DNA from: an uncultured Mailhella sp.
GTDB lineage: Bacteria; Desulfobacterota; Desulfovibrionia; Desulfovibrionales; Desulfovibrionaceae
DNA length: 64,000 nt
Assembly: GCF_944324995.1 (NCBI RefSeq)
Contig: NZ_CALUYL010000012.1
Location: 1 to 64,000 of the forward strand
Direction of reading: 5' to 3'
Shown here: positions 37,045 to 46,800 of the stretch, one piece after another
Layout of the letters: every line of letters starts with the position of its first letter
How positions within the stretch are numbered: position 1 is the first letter of the stretch
Made by a program: the position numbers and the translations under genes
The notes under the pieces: generated by a model
The model's database searches: none
Seen by the model: only the letters and a program-made list of their open reading frames with translations
Told to the model about the DNA's origin: nothing

Positions 37045-37735
37045 CCGTCCTTTTTCCGCCGCATGGGCCGCGCACGACCTGCTTTTTCCTGCGGCATGCC
37101 GCCGCACGTTTTCCCCTCCCCGCAAGGCTGCACTCATCGGAAAACGACCGGCGGGAGACGACAAAAGCTGCGTTTTTCCGTACGAGGCCGCGCCTGCGCT
37201 CACGAAGCGGCATGCCAGGGGAATGGAATCTTCCCGTGCGCGTGGAGATACGAGCAGCATAGCCCGGACGGAAAAAACAAGCTCGGGAATCTCCCCGTGC
37301 GCGTGGAGACACGCTCATGTTTTTCCTTGGCTCGGCGATGGCTTTTTCGCCTTCCCGCGCGGGTGGGGATGCGCTCAGCGGCAAAAAAGCGAAACGCTCC
37401 GAGAACAAAGAATTTCCGCGCGTGGGGTGCGCTGCCACGCTCAACGTTTGCCGCTGCTGAATAACAGGGATTCCCGCACACGGGGGACGAGCGGAAACTG
37501 TTCAACGCCCGTCAGATGGAAAAAGCCCTCTTCCCCGCGCGAGCCTTCGCCGACCGATGCGCGGAAATTGTGCCTGCGGCGATCGTTCTTCCCCGCGCGG
37601 GGCCGAGCTCTGCCTGGGCTGTTCTCCCGTAACGGAAAAACACAGCATTCCCGGCCGTGCTTCCGAAAGAAAGCCGTGATCCTTCCGAAAACATGACGGA
37701 GAGCCTCTTCCGCCCGATCCCGCAGCGCGCCCCTC
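37045..37735 (+). CRISPR. Degenerate CRISPR-like array (type I-E-like repeats), probable relic
   Basis: A TTCCC(C)G-containing element recurs at 37231, 37292, 37352, 37413, 37471, 37531, 37589, 37648 and 37708: intervals of 61, 60, 61, 58, 60, 58, 59 and 60 bp. The best-preserved 29-bp units are 37227-37255 and 37288-37316 (25 of 29 identical; core CCCGTGCGCGTGGAGA) and 37348-37376 (TTCCCGCGCGGGTGGGGATG). The palindromic core and 29 + 32 spacing fit type I-E arrays, whose repeats resemble TTCCCCGCGC..GCGGGGAT. Further upstream the elements near 37054, 37110 and 37176 are weaker. Repeats have diverged from each other and no cas gene is present, so this is most likely an eroded array. Confidence 0.5.
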
Positions 37736-37878
37736 TGTGAACTTTCCGGGCGGCGGCCGCCCCCTCTTGACTCTTCGCGACTATCCGGCCAGAATTTCTC
37801 AACAAGTCCGGCGAGTCGCCGCGCTTTTCCACAACAACGTCTTCCGGCCCCGGGGCCGCCCCTCATACCGTCACAATC

Positions 37879-39009
37879 ATGCGACTGCTTCTTCCTTCCG
37901 TCATCATGGCGGTCTATGTTTTTCTGAGTCTTGTCCTTCCTCTGAGGGCGGGACTGCCCGCCAAGGCCCTCCTGGGCGTCGCGCTCATGGCCGCCGCTCT
38001 CAAATACGTCTTCTATCAGGTAGTAGGCGGAGGCTTTTTCCGGCCCGACCTGCCCGCGCCCGTCATGTTGACGGCGGAAGCGCTGTACGCCGCGCTGCTG
38101 GTGCTCTTTGTGCTGGCGCTCGCCAAGGACGCGGCAGGACTTGTGCTGCGCGTCTGCCGCCTGTTCGGTGTCTCGTGGCGTCTGCCCCTCACGCCGGGAT
38201 GGCGCTGCGTCCTTCTCATGCTCGTGTCTCTCTCCTGCGGCACATGGGGCACCTGGCAGGCCGTGCGCGTGCCCGACGTGCGCACCGTGAACGTGGCCGT
38301 TCCCAACCTTCCAGCAGAACTTGAAGGTTTTACGCTGGCGCAGCTCAGCGACCTGCACATCGGCCCGGTGCAGAAAAAGGCCTGGCTTGCCGAAGTGGTG
38401 CGGAGGACCAACGCGCTCTCGCCGGACGCCGTGGCCATCACCGGCGACATGATCGACGGTCTGCCGAACGCCCTGCGGGGCGAAATGACGCCCCTTGCCG
38501 ACCTGCGGCCCAGATACGGCGTCTTCGGGGTTACGGGAAACCATGAATACTACTACGACGCACGCGGCTGGATACAGGAATTTCAGAAGCTCGGCGTCGT
38601 CATGCTGAACAACGAACATCGCGTGCTTCCCGGCGGACTGGTGCTCGGCGGCGTGCCCGACTCCACGGCAGAACGCTTCGGCGGCCGGGGCCCGGACGTC
38701 GCGGCCGCGTTTGCCGGCGCTCCCGACGGCGTGCGCGTGCTTCTCTCCCACAAGCCGCACACCTCGGGCATTCCCGCGCCGGGCGTGGCTCTTCAGCTCT
38801 CCGGGCACACGCACGGCGGTCTCATCTTTTTTCTGGCGCCGCTCATCGGCGCGTACAACGAGGGCTACGTCAACGGCCTGTATTCCACGCCGCAGGGCGG
38901 GCAGCTCTACGTCAATCCGGGCACGGGCCTGTGGAACGGCTTTTCCTGCCGCCTCGGCGTTCCCTCGGAAATCACGAAATTCGTCTTTCACCGCAAGGCC
39001 GATTCCTGA
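37879..39009 (+). CDS. Membrane-anchored metallophosphoesterase (YkuE/YaeI-like)
   Basis: A 376-residue calcineurin-like phosphoesterase with an N-terminal membrane part of four probable helices (to about residue 130) and a catalytic domain facing the periplasm or outer face. Metal-binding blocks are in order: QLSDLHIG, ITGDMIDG, VTGNHEYYY, LLSHKP and LSGHTHGG. This arrangement fits YkuE/YaeI-type enzymes, some of which act on UDP-2,3-diacylglucosamine or related lipid substrates. It is a single gene after the CRISPR-like tract. The exact substrate is not inferable. Confidence 0.88.
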   Translation: MRLLLPSVIMAVYVFLSLVLPLRAGLPAKALLGVALMAAALKYVFYQVVGGGFFRPDLPAPVMLTAEALYAALLVLFVLALAKDAAGLVLRVCRLFGVSWRLPLTPGWRCVLLMLVSLSCGTWGTWQAVRVPDVRTVNVAVPNLPAELEGFTLAQLSDLHIGPVQKKAWLAEVVRRTNALSPDAVAITGDMIDGLPNALRGEMTPLADLRPRYGVFGVTGNHEYYYDARGWIQEFQKLGVVMLNNEHRVLPGGLVLGGVPDSTAERFGGRGPDVAAAFAGAPDGVRVLLSHKPHTSGIPAPGVALQLSGHTHGGLIFFLAPLIGAYNEGYVNGLYSTPQGGQLYVNPGTGLWNGFSCRLGVPSEITKFVFHRKADS

Positions 39010-39290
39010 GCAGGGCCGCCCTCCTGTCGGCTCTGCCGGATGAAAACGCCGCAGGCGCATGCCGCCCGCGGTCATGATGATGCCGTGATGCGGTCCGCAG
39101 ACCTCCAGCGCAGACCTTTCGGCAAAGTCCCGTCTTCTCGCTTTGCAGAAAGGAAAACGCCCTGTGATTCCGCTTTTGCAGACAGTTCATCGGCCATCCC
39201 GCCTGCGTCCAATGCGTACGTAAGGAAAACTTCAAGGAACAGTTCAACCTTTTCGCCCGTCCCGGCTGCCCTCGAGAGAAGTTCGAGCAC
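39010..39290. other. Intergenic region upstream of convergent terminator
   Basis: About 280 bp. A minus-strand open frame (39072-39290, 72 codons, LELLSRAAGTGEKVELFLE..) has acceptable codon use, but it would start in the T-run of the terminator for the small gene beside it and shows no family resemblance. I treat it as unsupported, possibly an eroded gene fragment. Confidence 0.4.
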
Positions 39291-39317
39291 AAAAAAAGCC
39301 GGAGAACTTCCCCGGCC
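39291..39317 (-). terminator. Terminator of the 80-residue gene / relA-spoT unit
   Basis: On the minus strand, GCCGG-GGAAGTTCT-CCGGC is followed by seven T. Confidence 0.75.
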
Positions 39318-39347
39318 TTATAGTAAAGCTATGGATAATCAACGAAG

Positions 39348-39590
39348 TTACTTCTTTATAACCCACAGTCCGCGAGGAACTTCCTCACATTTCATAAGTA
39401 TACCTTCATTACGCAACTTCTGACCAGCCCAACGCATATCGTATTGCCAGCAATAAAAGAGATCACCTGATTTCCGGAGCTCGTCTTCATAATGTTCCCA
39501 AATATACTTACAAATTTGAACAATTTTTCCTTGTCCACCAAGAGCGTTTAACGCTTCAATAACCATATCGGGTAAATCATTCCTCGTCAC
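39348..39590 (-). CDS. Small winged-helix-like protein, possibly related to the Mrr N-terminal domain
   Basis: An 80-residue protein starting with GTG, 52 bp downstream of the relA/spoT stop. The layout (DLPDMVIEALNALGGQGKIVQICKYIWE, then WAGQKLRNEGIL and RGLWVIKK at the end) resembles the N-terminal winged helix found in Mrr-type restriction proteins, where a WA..L...G pattern precedes a rGxW. There is no nuclease domain. The gene is AT-rich compared with its surroundings, suggesting transfer. It could bind DNA. Family assignment is tentative; an alternative ATG start is at 39566. Confidence 0.6.
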   Translation of the reverse strand: MTRNDLPDMVIEALNALGGQGKIVQICKYIWEHYEDELRKSGDLFYCWQYDMRWAGQKLRNEGILMKCEEVPRGLWVIKK

Positions 39591-39642
39591 GATACAACTC
39601 TCTTGTCTGGTTTATGCATTGAGTTAGCACGGATATAAACAA

Positions 39643-41931
39643 TCAGACTTCCATGACCGACGTGCCGCGGCGCACTTCGAGCACATGATCGATGGCGCGC
39701 AGCTTGTCGATGGTCTGGTAGAGATGCACGGCGTCGCGCACTTCCACCGTGAAGTCCATCTGGGAGCGGCCGTCCACCGTGGATTTGATCTGCAACGCGT
39801 TGATGTTGACGTCCTGCTGCACGAACACAAGGCTGATCTTGGCCAGAAGGCCCTTCTCGTTGAGACCGAGAATGCTGATTTCCGCCGGGAAGGGCTTGCT
39901 CTCCTCGTTGTTCCAGGTCACGGAAATGAGACGTTCCGATTCCAGATTCTGGAGATGCGGGCAGTTTGCCGTATGCACGATGACGCCGCGGCCGCGGCTG
40001 ATGAAGCCCACCACCTGATCGCCAGGCACGGGCTTGCAGCACTTGGCAAAGTGAATGAGCGTGTCTTCGATGCCCTTGATGGTGATGCCGTCAGAAGGCT
40101 TCTTGGCCGCGCCTTCCGGCTTGGCCGCCGCGCTCTCCTGCACGAGCTCGTGCTTGGGCGTAAGCAGGGTGAGCAGACGTTGCAGCACCTTGCGAGGGGT
40201 AAGACGTCCCGTGCCCACGGCCGCAAAAAGATCGTCCAGCACGTTGAGCGAGAACTCCGGCACCACGAGCTGCAAACGTCCGTCCTTGGCGGCCTTGGTC
40301 ACGTTGAAGTCCATCTTGCGGCCTTCCTTTTCCAAGAGCTCCCTGCCGAGGGCCACGGCGGCCACGCGCTCCTCGGTGCGCAGGTAATGCTGAATGCGGC
40401 TTCGGGCCTTGGAGGTCTTCACCATCTTGAGCCAGTCGCGGTGCGGATGCCGGTTCTTGTCGGTGATGATCTCCACCATGTCGCCGTTTTTCAGCGGCGT
40501 GGCGAAGGGTTCGAGCTTGCCGTTGATCTTCGCGCCCACGCAGTGCGCGCCCACGTCGGAATGAATGAGGAAGGCGAAATCGAGAGACGTCGCGCCCTTG
40601 GGAAGCTGCTTCACCGCGCCCTTGGGCGTGAACACGTAAATTTCGTCGTTGAAGAGGTCCATGCGCAGCGAGCTCATGAACTCGCGGGAATCCGTCTCGT
40701 CGCGCTGGCGTTCCATGAGATCGCGCAGCCACTGGAACTGCGGCATGTCCTGCATGGCGATGGCGTGATTGCGCTCCTTGTACATCCAGTGCGCGGCCAC
40801 GCCGTGTTCGGCCATGTTGTTCATCTCTTCGGTGCGTATCTGAATTTCGATGCGCTCGCCTTCCGGCCCGATCACCGTGGTGTGCAGCGACTGGTAGCCG
40901 TTGGCCTTGGGCATGGAAATGTAGTCCTTGAAGCGGCCGGGCACGGGTTTCCAGAGCACGTGTACAAGACCGAGCATGGCGTAGCAGTCGCGCAGATCGT
41001 TCACGATGACGCGGAAGGCGATGATGTCGTGCATCTCGTCGAGGGGCGTTTTCTGCGCCATCATCTTGCGATAGATGCTGTAGGTCTGCTTGATGCGGCC
41101 GAAAACGCGTCCGTTGATGCGGTTTTCGGTCATGATGGCCTCGATCTTCGCGATGACCTTGGAAATGAGCTGACGCTCGACTATCTGGTTGTCCTTGAGC
41201 CAGTTGGTGATTTCGGCGTAGGCGTCGGGCTGCAGATAGCGGAAGCTCAGATCTTCCAGCTTCTGCTTGAAAAGGTGCAGACCGAGACGGTTGGCGAGCG
41301 GCGCGTAGATGTCCATGGTTTCCTGGGCGATGCGCTGCTGCTTGTAGGGCTTCTGAAAGTCCAGCGTGCTCATGTTGTGCAGGCGGTCGGCCAGCTTGAC
41401 CACCGGAACGCGGATGTCGTGCGCCATGGAAAGGATCATCTTGCGGATGTTTTCCGCCTGCGCCTCTTCCTTGGTGTCGAAGGTCATCATGTTGATCTTG
41501 GTCACGCCGTCCACGATGTCGGCCACCTGTTCGCCGAACAGCTCGTCGAGCTCGTCGATGGAGGAATCGGTGTCTTCCACGGTGTCGTGCAGCAGGCCCG
41601 CGGCCACGGTGTGCTCGTCGAAGCCCATTTTGGCCAGCGTGAGCGCCACCGAGGCAGGATGCAGAATATACGGATCGCCGGAAAGACGAAGCTGCCCGGC
41701 GTGGGCGGCGGAAGCGTAGTCGTAGGCGCGGCGCACCATGGCCACGTCGGCGTCCGGACAGTGCTTGACGAGTTCCTCCACAATGCTGTCGGCCGAAGGA
41801 ATCTTCGAGGCCGGAGAGCTCGCCCCCGTGACGGGAGAGACCACCATGGAAACGTTTTCCTGTGGATGAACGTCTTTCTGCCGGGTCTCGCCCGCTTCCG
41901 CTGTCGTCTGAAGAATGGAAGTCTGACTCAT
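39643..41931 (-). CDS. spoT: Bifunctional RelA/SpoT (p)ppGpp synthetase/hydrolase
   Basis: A 762-residue long RSH protein. The hydrolase domain keeps the HD motif (AAGLLHDTVEDT) and the ED later in the fold, so degradation is likely active. The synthetase domain has GRIKQTYSIYRKM, and the RFKDYIS motif indicates the basic RxKD type of bifunctional enzymes rather than acidic RelA. TGS (YVFTPKGAVKQLPKGATSLDFA), the zinc-finger/CC region (HFAKCCKPVPGD) and an ACT domain follow. About 45 extra residues precede the HD domain. It starts 9 bp after the stop of the peptide-binding protein gene, implying co-transcription. Confidence 0.95.
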   Translation of the reverse strand: MSQTSILQTTAEAGETRQKDVHPQENVSMVVSPVTGASSPASKIPSADSIVEELVKHCPDADVAMVRRAYDYASAAHAGQLRLSGDPYILHPASVALTLAKMGFDEHTVAAGLLHDTVEDTDSSIDELDELFGEQVADIVDGVTKINMMTFDTKEEAQAENIRKMILSMAHDIRVPVVKLADRLHNMSTLDFQKPYKQQRIAQETMDIYAPLANRLGLHLFKQKLEDLSFRYLQPDAYAEITNWLKDNQIVERQLISKVIAKIEAIMTENRINGRVFGRIKQTYSIYRKMMAQKTPLDEMHDIIAFRVIVNDLRDCYAMLGLVHVLWKPVPGRFKDYISMPKANGYQSLHTTVIGPEGERIEIQIRTEEMNNMAEHGVAAHWMYKERNHAIAMQDMPQFQWLRDLMERQRDETDSREFMSSLRMDLFNDEIYVFTPKGAVKQLPKGATSLDFAFLIHSDVGAHCVGAKINGKLEPFATPLKNGDMVEIITDKNRHPHRDWLKMVKTSKARSRIQHYLRTEERVAAVALGRELLEKEGRKMDFNVTKAAKDGRLQLVVPEFSLNVLDDLFAAVGTGRLTPRKVLQRLLTLLTPKHELVQESAAAKPEGAAKKPSDGITIKGIEDTLIHFAKCCKPVPGDQVVGFISRGRGVIVHTANCPHLQNLESERLISVTWNNEESKPFPAEISILGLNEKGLLAKISLVFVQQDVNINALQIKSTVDGRSQMDFTVEVRDAVHLYQTIDKLRAIDHVLEVRRGTSVMEV

Positions 41932-41940
41932 AAGAACCTG

Positions 41941-43635
41941 CTATTGCTGGAGCGCTCTGGGAACCCACCACCGGTCAAAATTGTAGGTAATGCCCGCCGG
42001 AGCTGGTTGAATGCCCTGGAACCTCGCCTGAACCATGGGCAGAGAATACGGCACATAAAGAAAAAGGTACGGCTGCTCCTCGTGAAGTATTTCCTGAAAC
42101 CTGTCGTAAATGGCCTTTCGCTGCCCTCTGTCCGCGAGGGCGCGGCCCTTTTCCAGAAGTCTGTCCACCTCCTCGTTGCGGAAGCCCACGAAATTGAGCC
42201 CGTGTCCCTCGGCGGCGGAGGAATGCCACACGTCGTAAATGTCCGGATCGTCAAGAATGTTCCACGCCAGAATCAGGGCGTCGAACTTTCTCGTGTCGAC
42301 GAACTCCTTCAGGAAGGCGGCCCATTCCACCGTGCGGATGGAGACCTTCACGCCGACGGCCCGGAACATCTGCTGAAGAATGACGGCGACCTTGATGCGC
42401 TCGTTGTTGCCCTGGTTCACCAGTATGGTGAATTCAAAAGGCAGGCCGTCCTTTTCCAGAATTCCGTCCTTTCCCATCGTCCACCCCGCCTCGGCAAGCA
42501 GGCGGCGCGCACGCTCAGGGTCATAATCATACGCCTTGAGCGCCGTGTTGTACACCCATGTTCCGGGCTTGTAGGGGCCGAACGCGGGCTCTCCCATGCC
42601 CAGAAGCGCTCCTTTGATGATGCCCTTTCTGTCGATGGCGCAGGAAAGGGCCTGCCGCACCCTTCTGTCCTTGAAGAAGGGGCTTTTCTGGTTCAGTCCG
42701 AGATACGTGTAGCCGGAAGCGAGATACTTGTACTTGCGCCAGTTTTTTTCCCACCATTCGCCCTGGGTCTGGCGCAGATACTGCTGCGGCGAAAGCCCCA
42801 CGAAATCGAGCTTGCCGGCGCGGGCTTCGAGAAACATGGTGGTGCTGTCGGGAATGATGCGGTAGATCACCTCGTCGAGGTAGGGGCGGCCCTTGAAATA
42901 GCGGTCGTTGGCCTCAAGCACGATGCGGCTGCCCGGCTCCCACGACTTGAGCTTGAACGGCCCGGCGCCGATAGGATTTCTCGCGTAGCGCGTGGAGGCG
43001 ATGTTTTCGTGCTCCAGAATGTGCTTGGGCAGAATGGGATGCATCCAGGTGATGGCCGCGCGGGCGTAGGGCGCGTCGTAGCGCACCTCGAAGGAGAGAG
43101 GACCGGTCTGGCGGTATTCCTTCACGTTGAGGAAGTCCGCGGCGTAGGCGGTGGGCGTTTTCGGATCCGTCATGAGCTTGTAGGTGAAGGTGACGTCGTC
43201 GGCCGTGAGCGGATGCCCGTCCTGCCAGACCAGCCCTTCCTTGAGGCGAAAGCGCATGAAAAGTCCGCCCTCAAGCACTTCCCACTCTTCGGCGGCGCAT
43301 TTTATGATGTTGAAATCCTTGTCGTATTCCAGCGGAGACGTGTAAAGCAGGCCCGCCACCTCGGCCGAAGCGGAATCGGACGCCAGATAGGGAATGAGGT
43401 TGGACGGCTCGCCGATGCTGCCCATGAGTATGCTGCCGCCGTACTCGGGCTGCGCCGGGAGAGAAAAAGTTTCCTCGGCCGCGCCGCAGAGACGGACAAA
43501 AAACGTCATGCAGAGCAAAAACGTTGCGGCAAGCCGCAGCGCGGAAGAAAAAGAACCTCTCGTTTCAGAGCAACATTGCGTCGAAACAGGGAAAAGCAAC
43601 CCGGGACACGGCGGGAAATATAACTTTTTTTTCAT
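41941..43635 (-). CDS. Peptide/nickel-type ABC transporter substrate-binding protein (family 5)
   Basis: A 564-residue extracytoplasmic solute-binding protein of family 5 (OppA/DppA type). After a long N-terminus with a hydrophobic export segment (LAATFLLCMTFFVRLCGAA), the mature part shows GSIGEPSNLIPYLASDSAS, LKEGLVWQDGHPLTADDVTFTY, NPIGAGPFKL and VRQALSCAIDRKGIIKG, all family landmarks. No permease or ATPase gene is adjacent, so it either works with a transporter encoded elsewhere or is an orphan receptor. The start may be internal; the first 25 residues are poor as a signal N-region. It is the first gene of a unit with spoT. Confidence 0.9.
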   Translation of the reverse strand: MKKKLYFPPCPGLLFPVSTQCCSETRGSFSSALRLAATFLLCMTFFVRLCGAAEETFSLPAQPEYGGSILMGSIGEPSNLIPYLASDSASAEVAGLLYTSPLEYDKDFNIIKCAAEEWEVLEGGLFMRFRLKEGLVWQDGHPLTADDVTFTYKLMTDPKTPTAYAADFLNVKEYRQTGPLSFEVRYDAPYARAAITWMHPILPKHILEHENIASTRYARNPIGAGPFKLKSWEPGSRIVLEANDRYFKGRPYLDEVIYRIIPDSTTMFLEARAGKLDFVGLSPQQYLRQTQGEWWEKNWRKYKYLASGYTYLGLNQKSPFFKDRRVRQALSCAIDRKGIIKGALLGMGEPAFGPYKPGTWVYNTALKAYDYDPERARRLLAEAGWTMGKDGILEKDGLPFEFTILVNQGNNERIKVAVILQQMFRAVGVKVSIRTVEWAAFLKEFVDTRKFDALILAWNILDDPDIYDVWHSSAAEGHGLNFVGFRNEEVDRLLEKGRALADRGQRKAIYDRFQEILHEEQPYLFLYVPYSLPMVQARFQGIQPAPAGITYNFDRWWVPRALQQ

Positions 43636-43663
43636 GAAAAAAGCCTAGCACAGTTCACTTCTC

Positions 43664-43690
43664 TTGAAAACTGGGATATTATCGTATAAT
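43664..43690 (+). promoter_or_regulatory. Promoter-like sequence upstream of the SNF2 helicase gene
   Basis: TTGAAA and a perfect TATAAT with a short 15-bp spacer, 128 bases before the ATG. The following leader (43695-43722) contains AAGGC..GCCTTTTTTT, a weak hairpin with a T-run that could act as an attenuator. Confidence 0.45.
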
Positions 43691-43817
43691 CCTAGAAGGC
43701 AATGGTCGGTATCGCCTTTTTTTGCTCAGGATTTCCGCTTCCGTCGATTTCCCTTCCGACCGTGCCGCACAAGGGTCAGCCTTTGTCCATACTTTCTGTC
43801 ATTTGAGGTCTGTTGCC

Positions 43818-46800
43818 ATGAACCGACGCGAGGAAATCGCCGCCCGTGGGCTTGCCGAAAACTTCATTCAGAACACCATTCCCGAGTACATCACGGAATA
43901 TGGTCGCGCCATTGAAGCGGAAGGCAATCTCAGCAAATTCACCCTGCGCTTTGAAAACGACGTATGGACGGTGGAAAGCACCGTTCAGGGGGAAGATTTC
44001 GAGGCCTACAGCCCGGTGGTCCACATCAATCTTGCCGAACAGCGGGTCGATTCCATGTGCAACTGCATGGAAGCCTTCAACGGACCCTGTCGTCACGTCG
44101 CCGCCACGGCCATACACTTCATCAACTCTCTGGACATCTCCGAAGGCAAGGCCGATCCCGCGCCCGCGCCCCGCGAAGACTGGCGGCAGAGCTTCCGTCA
44201 CTTCTTCGGCGGCACCTTCGAGCCCGAAACGGGGCGTCACTATTTTCTGTTCCGCTTCTTCCCGGAACCGGGACGCCTGTCCGTGGAATTCTTCCGCGCC
44301 CGTCAGAACAAGACCGGCCTTTCCTCCGTGCGTCAGGAAGTGACGCTCGATCAGATTCTGCGCAATCCCGAATGGTGCGAACATTCGCCGGAACTGCCCG
44401 TGGTCTGCCGTCAGATCGCCCAGTATCTCGACTACTACGGCCACCGCGTGGAAATCCCCGACGGGCTGCTTTCGTGGTTCTTCTGGGCCATACGCAAGGA
44501 AGACTATCTCTACTGGAAGGACACCGAAATTCCCTGCCGCATCGAGAGCTCTCCCATGGCGCTCAAGCTGCGCCCCTCGCTCGACGACGACGGTCTGCGC
44601 TTCGACGTGCTGCTTCAGCGCGAAGGCAAGAAGCCGTTTTCCATCATCGACGAAGAGCCCGACGAGAGCGGCGACATTCCCGCGCCCGCGCATGAAGGGG
44701 CCACGTTCCACGGTCAGATGCCCCTGTGGGTGTGCTGGAATCAGGGTTTCTATCCGGTGCAGACCTGCCTGAACCATCACGTCATTCAGGCGCTGGTGCA
44801 CAAGGGCCCGGTCATTCCGCAGGAAGACATTCCCGAATTTCTCGACAGGGTGTGGACGCGCCTGCCCGCCTCGGAACTCTACGAGCAGGACGAATTCCTC
44901 AAGATCATGGAACCCGTGTTCCAGCCTGCCACGTACAATCCGAAGCTCTTCCTCGACGAAGAAGGAAGCCTGCTCACGCTGGAAGTGCAGAACATCTACG
45001 AAACCCTGCACGGCGAATTCACCCTGCCCGGCCCGAACCCCGATTTCCAGACGGGCAGCTACGTCTATGAAGGCAAGACCTTCCTCGTTCGCCGCAATCA
45101 GGTGGAGGAAAACGCCCTCATCACGCAGCTTTCCGACATGCGCTTCCAGCCGAGAAGCAGCCGCCTGTGGTTCATGGAGCCCGAAGAAGCCATTTCCTTT
45201 CTGCTCGACTCCTACCCCACCCTGCTGGAAAACTGGCGCGTGTACGGCGAAGCCACGCTCTCGCGCTACAAGGTGCGCGCCTCCACGCCGGTCATCAACG
45301 CGAGCGTGGAAAGCAACGAAAAGGAAAAGTGGTTCTCCCTCGACATTTCGGTGGATTACGACGGCCAGAACCTGCCGCTCGACCGCATCTGGAAGGCCTG
45401 GCTCAAGGGCAAGCGCTACGTGCAGCTCAAGGACGGCTCCTACGCCTCCCTGCCCGAATCCTGGCTCGAAAAGCTGGCCCACAAGCTCAAGGTGCTCGGC
45501 CTTGATCCGGCCAAGCCGCCCAAGCAGAAGTTCAAGCAGTACGAGGCCCCGGTGCTCGACAACCTGCTCGAAGACCTGCCCGGCGCGCTGGAGGATTCCT
45601 TCTGGAGCAAGCTGCGCGACAACATCCGCAACTTCCACGAAGTCAAGCAGATAGAAACGCCCAAGGGCCTGCAGGCCTCGCTGCGTCCCTATCAGCTTCA
45701 GGGCATCTCGTACCTCAACTTCCTCAACGAGTACGGCTTCGGCGGCATTCTCGCCGACGAAATGGGCCTCGGCAAGACCATTCAGACGCTCGCCTTCGTG
45801 CAGCACATGGTCAACCACGGTTCGCAGGGCCCCAACCTCATCGTGGTGCCCACCTCCGTGCTGCCCAACTGGGACCGCGAAGCTTCCAAGTTCGTGCCCG
45901 GACTCTCGCGCGTCATCGTGTACGGCACGCGCCGCGAAGGACTGTTCCGCAAGATCGCCACGTCCGATCTCGTCATCACCACCTACGCACTGCTGCGCCG
46001 CGACATGGAGGAACTCGAACAGCACGAGTTCAACTCCATCATTCTCGACGAAGCCCAGAACATCAAGAACCCCAACACCATTACCGCCCGCTCCGTGCGG
46101 CAGATCAACGCCAAGATGCGCCTCTGCCTCTCGGGCACGCCCATTGAAAACAACCTCTTTGAACTGTGGAGCCTGTTTGAATTCCTCATGCCGGGCTTCC
46201 TCGGCAGCCAGCACGCCTTCCAGCGCGGGGTCATCAAGCCCATCAAGGAAGGCGACGCGGAAACCCTCGAATATCTGCGTTCGCGGGTGAAGCCGTTCAT
46301 TCTGCGCCGCACCAAGGCCGAAGTGGTCAAGGATCTGCCGCCCAAGGTGGAAAACGTCATGTACTGCGCCCTCGAAGAGGAACAGGCCGAACTCTACGCC
46401 TCCCTCGCGCGCAAGCTGCGTGAACAGGTGCTCGCCGACGTGGACAAGAAGGGCATGGCCAAGAGTCAGATGTCCATTCTCGACGCCCTGCTCAAGCTGC
46501 GTCAGATCTGCTGCCATCCCAAGCTGCTCAAGCTGGACATGCCCGGCTTCAACGCCAACATGCCGTCCGGCAAGTTCGAGGCCTTCAAGGACATGATCCT
46601 CGACATCGTGGAAGAAGGTCACAAGGTGCTCGTATTCTCGCAGTTCGTGCAGATGCTGCAGCAGATACGCGCCTGGCTCCAGATGACGGACATTCCCTTC
46701 TGCTACCTCGACGGCTCCAGCAAGGACCGTCTGGAACAGGTGGACCGCTTCAACAACACGCCTTCCATCAGGATCTTCCTCATTTCCCTGAAGGCGGGCG

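Noticed and set aside
39072..39290. A 72-codon minus-strand gene next to the terminator at 39291.
   Set aside because: It would start inside the T-run of a terminator, lacks a ribosome-binding site, and shows no recognisable family.
39685..43623. A very long open frame on the plus strand antisense to relA/spoT and the peptide-binding gene.
   Set aside because: It is the antisense shadow of two well-supported genes; residues are low-complexity V/H/A/G-rich with no family resemblance and no ribosome-binding site.
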